Shown one piece after another: positions 56,204 to 64,000 of a DNA stretch of 64,000 nt. Origin of the DNA: Haemaphysalis longicornis (Eukaryota; Arthropoda; Arachnida; Ixodida; Ixodidae); the NCBI GenBank assembly GCA_013339765.2, contig CM023457.1, forward strand, positions 75,713,819 to 75,777,818, given 5' to 3'. A program made the translations under genes and the position numbers. The notes under the pieces were generated by a model. It was given only the letters and a program-made list of their open reading frames with translations. It did no database searches and had not been told where the DNA came from. How positions within the stretch are numbered: position 1 is the first letter of the stretch; each line of letters begins with the position of its first letter.

Positions 56204-56880
56204 AAGAGAGAGAGAGAGAACTCTTTAATGTGGGCTGGAGAGGTCAGCTCTGCTAGCGGCAGTGCTTGCTACGCCAGATGGGGATGATTACAATGCAGTG
56301 AAGTGAATGCGAGAGATCAGGAAAGCAGCAATAGAGAGAAAAAAGAAGTCAAATAAAAATGGCACGCAATGTAGTACAAGGAAAAAAAACGCGAAATAAA
56401 GTTAAGGAAAAGAAAAGAAAAATGAGCGAATGGACCCCAGGAATCGCAGAGCGCCTAACAAGAAAAAGGAGTCAAAGCGTACACAACGACGCAAACGCGT
56501 ACAGACGTAGCCATGCGCACAATGGAAGAATTACAAAGTTTGTTCTAGTCCTGAATCTCGCAAAAAACGCAGAAGAATTTTGTCCCTAAATATGAGTCAT
56601 TGTGGTTGTCCCAGGCTCCAAGAAAGTGACACAACTGAAGGCTTGCTCCGCGTCGAACACGATACAGGCAGCTCGCCGCTGTAACTCGCGCAGCGGAAAA
56701 TTGCGGGCATATACACAACAGGCGCTCGGTAGTCTCGCGCACAGCGCACGTGGGGCATAGTGGTGAATCCTCCCACCCTATTTTGAACTTGAAGCTCGAA
56801 GACACCCAGACGATAAATGCACCACGTTTGCATTCGTATGAGTCGCAATAAACGATGATTGGATTAGACCTTAATCTGTA
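56204..56880 (-). mobile_element. 5'-truncated I-like LINE 3' end, minus strand
   Basis: The minus strand carries a C-terminal zinc-knuckle region, an A/T-rich 3' UTR, ATTAAA (plus 56224-56229) and a short (CT)n tail at 56204-56219. It is the same tail organisation as at 4.3 and 6.3 kb. RNase H and RT were not copied. No confident target duplication. Confidence 0.75.
56545..56860 (-). pseudogene. LINE C-terminal zinc-knuckle remnant
   Basis: The minus frame reads FKFKIGWEDSPLCPTCAVRE then TTERLLCICPQFSAAR. The C-x2-C-x7-H-x4-C knuckle of I-like LINEs is present except that His is Arg. The downstream helix-rich region (ASLQLCHFLGAW) fits the family C-terminus. An in-frame partner upstream at about 56800-56860 (MQTWCIYRLGVFELQVQNRV) is in another frame, so at least one shift has occurred. 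Confidence 0.7.
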
Positions 56881-57275
56881 ATCCGCTTATACGGAACGCG
56901 TTCAAATGTTTGTGATGTTTTGTCAGCACAGAGCAGTCTCCGCACGTTCGGGTTTGGGCACCAGTGCGGGTTAAAAGGACTAAATCCTATTCGAAGAACT
57001 TTAAGAAAAGTCGCAGCCCCGCGAGCACTTTTAGAGGGTAGACTACATCTGAACCGACGACAGATTCCGGAGCTGGATATCTCGCGCCCATTCTACGGTT
57101 TCTGAAGAGTGGAAGTCTCGGCAACGCTTGGGGATGTGAGGCGACTAGTTTTCGTAAGGATTCTCCTCGGACGGAAAAATTGCCGGCACGGCTTGCAAGG
57201 ATCGGGCTGCCTTTTAACCTACAGCACGCTCTCACACCCAGTTCCTGTCTTTCAATGTTGATGTTGTATGTTACG
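56881..57275. other. Unassigned sequence
   Basis: Nothing recognised. Confidence 0.5.
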
Positions 57276-57475
57276 GTTACATATAACGGTTACGGTTAGG
57301 ACACATTACGGAGTTCTTGAAGCTGTATACGCACGTAGTTCCATATAGCTGTTGCGTTTAAATATGGACGTTACATATAACGGTTACGGTTGGGACACAT
57401 TACAGAACTCTTGAAGCTGTATACGCACGTAGTTCCATAACGCTGTTGTTTGCATATGGACGTTACGTATAGATG
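57276..57475. repeat. Two-unit tandem repeat, period ~94 bp
   Basis: Units at 57276-57369 and 57370-57461 share GTTACATATAACGGTTACGG, GGACACATTAC and CTTGAAGCTGTATACGCACG. A third unit starts (GTTACGTATA) and breaks off at about 57475. Confidence 0.9.
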
Positions 57476-58559
57476 GTATTCACTGAAAAGCTTAGCGGGC
57501 GATTTCTTCGCTTGGCGACACTGGAAACCGCTATTTCAGACATGGCGCGGCTTGTGCCACTGCGCACGTACCTCGCAGAAAAAAAAAAGCACTGGCGAGC
57601 GCCGACTGCCCCGTTTACGCCCGATTCCCTGCGGTGGTGTGAGCAGGTATATTATTAATCGCACTCACATTACGTCGCCGCGCTCTCCTTGTCATCGAGA
57701 ACTTCGCATCAACGGAGAATCAAACCCCGACTGAGAACTAAAGCAACACGACGCGAAAGATGCCGACGCAGGAGTCGCCTGCGACCACGGATGTCGACAT
57801 AAGCGCCCTCTAATGCGTGGTTGAGTGCAAAAACCAAATAATGGTTTTGAAGAAATGTTTCACGCGTACGCCTATTTAATTGCGATGGCTAGCGTAGCAG
57901 CTACTGCATACGAGGCCGTCTCCCGAGCCGTGCTGTGCTTGCACTAAGAAGTCGGCACAAGCGCTGGCGAATCGCACGTGCCCTTTGAACAACACTTGAG
58001 TTTGACTTCCACACGGCAAAATTTAAGGCAACAATATTTATGTTGTCCTTGGACAGGAGACAGCTTCCACTAGCATACGCACTCGACTTAGTCCATCACG
58101 ACGCAGTTTCCACGCGTATACGTAGGCTTCAAAACTTTTACCGGTCTACCTATCCATGCGAAAATTTCAACCGTTTCTGGCGATGGGTAGATCGTAGTGC
58201 TGCACGGAATAGTATTTGGCGTCGAGGCATAACTTCGCGTTCGGTGGGCAACAGTTTGGAACATGAAACAGAGGTTGTCACGTGCTGCGCTTTGGCGGGC
58301 GCCAGCACGGACAAGTACCGCCATCTCGTGGAGCCCGACGTAATCCAGTTACACGTAACTTGGCGGCATCGCCTAGCAATACGGACGCTTGGCGACATAC
58401 GCACATGATTGCCCACGTGCGTCTCACGCCAGCGACTACAACCTATAGGTGGTAGAAGGTGCCATCGCATGACTCAGCGTGATTTATGTCCTCAATTGAC
58501 GGTAGTTTGGCTGTCGTAGTTGTGTTTTGCGCGTTCTTTTGCGGACTTTTCTTGTTTTA
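57476..58559. other. Unassigned sequence
   Basis: A plus frame of 122 codons (58040-58408) and an overlapping minus frame have no known domain. Nothing else recognised. Confidence 0.4.
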
Positions 58560-58960
58560 TGTGCGGTTGCCTGCGATGCCAGCGCCACGTCACTGTGACG
58601 TCCCGCACTGAATGGCGGGAGGGAGGAAGAGCAACATGGCGGACAGTATATTCCATAGGAGTCATGGTAACCCAGCTCTCACCGGCAGTGGCGGTAGTCC
58701 TGGTGGACGGCTGGGCGAGCGACGCCGGCGAGTCCCAGCAGCAGGCGGGAGAGCTGCGCCGCGGACGGCTCCCGGCCGCGAGGTTGGGCAGCGACGGCCA
58801 CCGGCGAGACGACCACGACTCATGGCGACCCTCGGCAGGCACCCGCTGGGGCGGCGCCCCCGCCGCGGCCTCCTCCTCGGGACCGCCTGTCGTACGAGAG
58901 AGAGAGAGACACAACGCGTATTCAGCATACTGCACTATCACCCGCATAGTAGTTAGTAGA
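58560..58960 (+). promoter_or_regulatory. CpG-rich promoter-like block with possible first exon
   Basis: A CACGTCACTGTGACGTC inverted pair of CRE half-sites (about 58585-58602) is followed by AACATGGCGG (ATG at 58636), which fits both a YY1-type element and a good start context, and then about 250 bp of CpG-rich sequence. From that ATG the plus frame reads MADSIFHRSHGNPALTG and stays open to about 58956, turning Arg/Gly/Pro-rich; a donor-like ATG/GTAACC occurs after 11 codons. I do not recognise the peptide. Overlapping frames of 189 (plus) and 179 (minus) codons reflect GC content. This is the best candidate for a host gene 5' end, but unproven. Confidence 0.35.
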
Positions 58961-58986
58961 CCTCTTTCATTCTGTATAGACCATTT

Positions 58987-59385
58987 CTGGACTGCGCATG
59001 CGCAGTTGTGTCGTCCTGTCGACTGCGCCAATTATCTGCGCTGGCACAGCCCTATGATGAAACGGCTACGGCGAGGACGAAGAAGTTGAAAAGGCCGCTA
59101 CCTTCTTTAAACATTGATAATACCGCGGCATGTTCTGGACTGGGCTGCGCATGCGCAGTTGGATCGTTCTGTCGACTGCGCCAATTAAATCTGCGCTGGC
59201 ACAGCCATAATGAAACGGCTACGGCGAGGACGAATAAGTTGAAAAAAGGCCTACTTCTTAAACATTGACAACAGGGCATGTTTGACTGTGCGCATGCGCG
59301 TGATCGTCCGTCGAGGCCCATTAAAGTCGTTACAAGTCCGGCATAAAAGGCTGCTCTCAGGACGATAGTTGAAAAGGCAAACAGA
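58987..59385. repeat. Three-unit tandem repeat carrying NRF1-type palindromes
   Basis: Units of about 153, 143 and 100 bp each start CTGxx(C)TGCGCATGCGC (palindromes at about 58993, 59146 and 59289), followed by TCGTCCTGTCGACTGCGCCA-type sequence, CTGGCACAGCC, AACGGCTACGGCGAGGACGA and TTGAAAAG. TGCGCATGCGCA is the consensus of nuclear respiratory factor 1 in vertebrates (erect wing in flies). The third unit is decayed (final A changed to G). Confidence 0.85.
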
Positions 59386-60120
59386 CCACTTGTTACTCCT
59401 AAGCCTGTTTCCTTTTCGTACAGTGCCCCAAAGGGAGTCGTGCATGGTCTTTTACAGAGGTGGTGAAGTAATCCTCGATATTTCCACCAACTGCATCGTC
59501 ACCGTGCGCTCAGAACTTGGAGCAATCATCATCGTTCCAGAGGTTTCAAAAAATTTATCTTACTTCACTTAAGATGAATGAAATAACAATTTGCAGCAAA
59601 AGCACGCAAGAATGATTTCTTAACGCGTATATCGAGGGTACAGTTGCCCTGGGATAGCACACTAGCGGCATTTTCTGAGAATACACAGCATGTAGTAGAA
59701 ACAAGTAAGCAGCTCACGAATTGTGCACCAGAAAGAAATAACCACGTCGACAAAAAAAAACAGAAAAGAAGTGACATCGCTGTCTGAAAGCCACCTTGAA
59801 TGCAATATATCATTTTGTACTTAAAACAAACCATGAAAAGTTCTCTTACGAATGTGTGAAGTGAACTTCAGGAGCTGCTTAAAAAGGCGACAATGGCGCA
59901 ACATAACAGTTACTGTATAGTCAGGAGCTAGTCAAGGTGTCAACCCTGGAATTTTTCCGAATTACGGCCTTGAAATGAAGGCCGAACGAGACGAAAAATA
60001 CAGTAGGGAACTTTTTATCTTTTGTCTAGTGGGACACTTCGTTTCGCTAATCACGTGACTGATTGAATCCTGCGTCTCGGCGGATCTTCAGTAGAACTGA
60101 AAGCTGAGCTAGTTGGAGTG
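59386..60120. other. Unassigned sequence
   Basis: Nothing recognised. Confidence 0.5.
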
Positions 60121-60230
60121 GATTCATATTCAAAGCGCAAAGAGACAAAACACAAGAAGCAGACAACACTAAGCGTCTGTGTTGTCTACTTCATGTGTTT
60201 TGTGTTTTCTTCGCGCTTTGAATACGAATC
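60121..60230. repeat. Hairpin repeat, ~49 bp arms and 11-base loop
   Basis: The left arm GATTCATATTCAAAGCGC and AGACAACAC (60121-60169) meets its inverse at 60181-60230 around the loop TAAGCGTCTGT. It is preceded by GAGCTAGTTGGAGTG, related to the end of the hairpin at 36018. It supplies the first codons of a chance frame at 60118-60696. Confidence 0.88.
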
Positions 60231-61783
60231 GATCGATCTTCCGCCTCGTTGGGACTTCAAGACATACAGGGGTTTTACGGCCGTTATCACCACGCGTTCC
60301 GACAGCGCCTCGACGTCACTTAAGCACGTGACCACCCGACTTCATCGCCACCATTTGAGACGACCTCAGTGGAGTATCCGGGAAGATCTGTGGGCGAGAT
60401 CGCTCATCACGTGGCCTGCCTGCCTCGTAGCCGGTCTGAACGACGTCCGTCGCAGGGTGATGAAGCAAACACCAGATACTCTGGGTCACGTGGTTATTAC
60501 GGATTGCCCAATCAGAACGGAGCAGCTGGTATTAATGGGCTCGCTTTGCGCCGCAGATTGGCACACCGACTCTGGCTACCCTGAATGGGTTACTCCGGGC
60601 TGTTCGCATGAAGCCCGAAGAGCAGTTGTTGAAATAAAGGAAGCGGGCCCAGAATCGAGTACGGCCGTTGTGTGCGAATCAAAATTGCCGCGGTGAAAAA
60701 TTCCTGAACAATTCAAATTATAAACGCCAATGACGTAATTGATTGCCCAAAAGATATCCCAAGAGGAATTGCCATCCGAATATCAAGCTCCTGTTTAAAT
60801 TTAACCGTTTAATCAAGCTCTTGTTTAAATCAGGTGTGGTGATTATGGCGCCAGTTTTGTTTGCTGGCTTGTTTGTTTTTTCTTGCTTGACTATAAGGGG
60901 GACTCCTACTTTAATAAAAGAATATGATGCGTGCAGCTAATTTCCCCGCCGCTAAGCATGACGGCAAAAAAGTGAAGTGTCCTTTCTCGCGTATCACGTT
61001 TAGGTAAGGCAGCATTCCCGAGATCGGGGCTCCTGAGTGAGCAGCGTCAGAATCTGAAAAGAATCGTATGTCGAAGCATCGGTAAGAGTTCTTCTAAGCC
61101 AGTTGATGACTCCACTGTCGACATTCTTGGTGGTAGTCCAAACAACAGCGGCCTACTCCACAACTGGGTTGTAGAAGATCAAGAATAGCTTCAGGAAAGG
61201 CCCAGCAAACGATGACCAAGTGCCGGCAAGCTGACGGTCTCGCAGGACCCCGACACCAGCTGTATAACCACCCGTTTATCGATAAATTGATGAATGGTCC
61301 CTTAAGCGAAAAAGCCAACGTCCGGCGTCGGCGTACTTGACAGCAAAATAGCCCCTGAACGACGTGCCTTTGGAGCTTTCCATAGCGCGAGGTATTCCAT
61401 AGCACGCGTATCAACTCATAGGTAGCGAAATGTGGCCGTCGACGCTAGTCCACCGCAAATGACGTAAGGTAGAGGAAGAGAGTAGCCAAGCCTGCGAACA
61501 GACAGGCAGCGGAGTCCACTTCATCCTATCTTCAACTCTCCAAATGCATGGAAGCAGGAACGAGCAGCAGCACAACGCGTAAGAGGCAGATCGAAGCCAA
61601 TGGAAGGCGTGATCTGGAAGCGGACCGCGAGAGCAAATCGCGTCAAGCGGCGAGAGGACTGAAAGGCCTTCGAGAAGTCGTGGCGGAAGTAAATTGTCTG
61701 AGCCGTTCATTCGTACATTAATGCTCTCCCATTAAGACCCTTGAAAAGTGCTTATGTGTCCTAGGACGTTTTTTTTTTTTTAA
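60231..61783. other. Unassigned sequence
   Basis: The plus frame to 60696 (192 codons, starting in the hairpin) and minus frames at 61094-61414 and 61411-61710 have no domain I recognise. The minus frames lie downstream of the RT relic on its strand and could be its decayed thumb or C-terminus. Confidence 0.4.
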
Positions 61784-62480
61784 TCAAAAGCACACCAGGA
61801 AGAGTAGTTCCGAAACTTTGGAAAGAAAGGCGTCCTTGGGAAAACTTTGGGAAAACAAGCACGTGGTAGCCTCACTTATGTAACATTCTACGGTTTGGCC
61901 GTGCTTATAATAATCGCTTTTGTCCTTGCATAAGTCACTAAGTTCATCGACATCTCTCTGGAAAGACGTGCGACCCACTAACACATGAAACGTCAATAAA
62001 GACATTTCGCATAAAAAAGGTAGCTTAAAGGCTTAAAAATAACCTCGTGACCCTCCTTCGTTATGCCTTATAATAAAGGGACTCCTCCTGCCCAGTTCCA
62101 GGAATGTAACAGGACCGAACACGCGAGCGCTGATTTTAAATGTAAATAATAAAACTTCCTGTGCTGGTAAAGAACAGTTTCTCCGTAATGGGGGAGCGGG
62201 GTGGCGCAAAACATCAAAAGTATTGGTCAGGTCGAAGCATACGCCAATTTCAAGCTGAAATGAGTGCGGACAGGTACGGACACCCGCCACATAAAAGTAG
62301 CAAGGTAAGTGGCAGAAGGATACAAAAACCCAACAACATACTCTGCTGTCCGGGCCTTTTGGCCCTGAAATCTTAGATCTCAGATTCCTCAGAATGGATT
62401 CGCAGAGCTTGGACGCGGCAGCCACCAGAAAAATGGGTCGGTAGGTATCTAACGTGAACCTGTGTGATTTATAAGCAATT
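61784..62480 (-). pseudogene. Decayed LINE reverse transcriptase
   Basis: In order on the minus strand: TYRPIFLVAAASKLCESIL (about 62380-62450), matching the YRPISL---SKLLE-IL block of LINE RTs; VCFDLTNTFDVLRH (about 62260-62300), matching motif A with its Asp; and FQRDVDELSDLC (about 61930-61970), matching the LQ-DLD-LS-WC segment after motif C. The YADD box between the last two is not legible and GVPQG reads GGSRG or is deleted. Stops and shifts are present. The order and spacing make an RT origin likely; the clade cannot be assigned. Confidence 0.6.
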
Positions 62481-64000
62481 ACAAAGCTTGCTGCATTCCT
62501 TATAGCGGTATTAAGCCTGATGGACGCGTTTGAATTGAGTTTATTGTATGTACAGTAACGAAGAAACCAGCATGCACGTATAATTTAACAACAGCAACAA
62601 TGATGATGTGCTGGGAAAAATGAACAGCAGAAATAACCCACGTGCTTGCATTGATTTAAGAACCCCCCACCCGGCACAGATCAATTCGATTCACGTTTGC
62701 ACTCAACTTGGCCAGCACCCATAAGGCTGAGCCGTTTCTATGCAATAAGGGCGAGTGAAAAACGGCAGCAAGGTGACCAGGTTAAGTTCCCTTTTTCAGC
62801 TTTTGAATACGAACTGCTCCTTTGCTCCGTCCGCCTCAAAGCCGGAGACGGACGGAGCGGCGAGGTAAATTGGGCTACTTTTTCTTCCTAGCTCAAACGT
62901 AAAGCGCATCAAGAAGTCCGGGTTCCGGAAGGAGGAATTATGGACCGTTCAATGAAATTTCACTAGCCACTCTGATGGCGCGAAGGGGGCTTTGGCTGGG
63001 TGGCCAACGCAGCGAAACGCGCTTCGAAAAGGTGGCTATTTTCGTCGCGAATGGAGGTGTCGGTGCAGTCGGGTGGCAAAAATGCCTACGTTCTGTCAGG
63101 ATGAAGGAAGCGACGATGAAGCACCCTTCAAACAAGCTGGCTTAAAGTGTCGCCGCAAATTAAAGCCCCGCCAAACAGCCAACGACGCTTCTTCTTGAAA
63201 GAGAAGGCGGCCAAGTGGAAATTCTCGAAGCATCTTAATCAACGCGGTGTCGCCGAAGCCCCACACGTAAGGACGTTGCCGCGGAAACCCCTTCCGCGTT
63301 GTTACTCTGTCGCCCCGTTATTTACCGGGGCGATTTTTTACGTCTCCGCTTTCTGCCACCTCCGGGGTGGAAGGGGCTTGGCTTTTGGCTTGCGCTTGGC
63401 TTGTACTTGTTTGTGTAGGCTCAGGAAGGCGGCACTGTCCTCCGGAAGTTCGCACGACCTGCTTTATCTCGCGAAAGGTAACTTTTGCTTTCATTGCCGA
63501 GGTAGCGACGCGGAAGCAAAATGATTCCTTCCCTCCAGCTCTCTCCACCTCTCCCTCTATTTCTTTCTGCCTTTCTTTATTCTCGTAGTTCATCGCTTTT
63601 CATCTGAGGACGACAACGAGCCAGACGAAGACAACGCGAGGCTCAAAGAGGCTGCGCAAATCAACTTATCTCGTACTCAAGGTAAAAGAAAAGAATGAAG
63701 CAACTACCACAAGGCCCGGATGAAATTAGCAAGCGAATGACAAAGACGAGGGAACGGAGCTATTGCGGAGTGGCGAAGAATGAGACGAGCTTCGAAAGGT
63801 CGTGACGCAGAAAAAAGGGACAAGTCTTGAAGGAGGACGAAGCCACGCGGGCCGTAGTTAAGTAGCGGCTGTTAGTTTTTTTTTTTTTCTTCCCGCGTGC
63901 TCTTCTTTCTTTTTTATCAAGAAACGTTCACGTCCCATTTGGCTTGCCCCTCCCAGAAGCTTTCAGCGTTTGAGCTTATTCGATTTTCGGTCGAACGGAC
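62481..64000. other. Unassigned sequence to the window end
   Basis: A minus-strand AATAAA-like TTTATT at about 62540 and GGCTTGGCTTTTGGCTTGCG-type simple sequence near 63378 are noted. No gene recognised; the hydrophobic frame near 63367 lacks an ATG and follows that simple sequence. Confidence 0.4.

Noticed and set aside
60118..60696. 192-codon frame
   Set aside because: Its first 38 codons are the hairpin repeat; the remainder has no recognised domain or splice context.
63367..63588. Signal-peptide-like frame beginning EGAWLLACAWLVLVC
   Set aside because: No ATG; the hydrophobic run comes from GCTTGG-type simple sequence.

Overview
This window looks like intergenic DNA from the nuclear genome of a hard tick (Ixodidae). 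The best evidence is at least eight copies, whole or partial, of a tRNA-derived SINE whose head reads CCGCCGCGGTGGCTCAGTGG. From memory I match this to the Ruka SINE described from Rhipicephalus appendiculatus and other ixodids; no search was run. The non-LTR retrotransposon remnants, microsatellite-rich composition and lack of prokaryotic gene density fit. No host protein-coding gene, rRNA gene or functional tRNA gene could be supported. Nearly every open frame is transposon-derived, microsatellite-encoded or unrecognisable, so most of the annotation is mobile DNA.

Layout. 1-2.2 kb: nothing recognised. 2.2-4.4 kb: an ATGT microsatellite, then a 5'-truncated I-like LINE (RT thumb, RNase H, zinc knuckle) ending in (CT)n. 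5.0-6.0 kb: a foldback element and a decayed pogo/Tigger-like element. 6.3-8.6 kb: a second LINE on the minus strand keeping RT motifs including YADD, plus RNase H. 12.4-12.8 kb: a TTAA-type TIR element. 14.3-17.3 kb: a hairpin repeat and a Tigger-like element holding a long GT microsatellite. 19.1-20.9 kb: two short TIR elements. 22.5-24.2 kb: a 1.7 kb TIR element flanked by TTAA (Kolobok-like). 24.4-26.2 kb: a TIR element split by a LINE with an inverted 5' part, itself split by Ruka. 27-29 kb: purine-rich, unassigned. 30.4-31.2 kb: a Tigger-like element with a transposase C-terminal relic. 31-34 kb: two Ruka copies, an LTR-like sequence and a CpG-rich block with CRE palindromes. 35.4-36.2 kb: a large inverted repeat and a hairpin. 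39.2-41.5 kb: a Tigger-like element into which Ruka, a probable solo LTR and an RTE-type LINE inserted. 42-51.7 kb: more Ruka and RTE fragments, one Ruka split by about 790 bp. 53-57 kb: LINE 3' ends and tandem repeats. 58.5-59.4 kb: a CpG-rich promoter-like block next to a three-unit repeat carrying the NRF1-type palindrome TGCGCATGCGCA. 60-62.5 kb: a hairpin and a decayed RT.

The elements do not form a pathway; their relationship is chronological. Target-site duplications order many of the insertions, so the window is a layered record of DNA-transposon, LINE, LTR and SINE activity. The nearest thing to host regulatory sequence is at 58.5-59.4 kb. I found no convincing undescribed biological system. 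The most interesting items are the nested loci, the interrupted SINE, the coupling of (CT)n and (AATC)n microsatellites to retroelement 3' ends, and the NRF1-like repeat.
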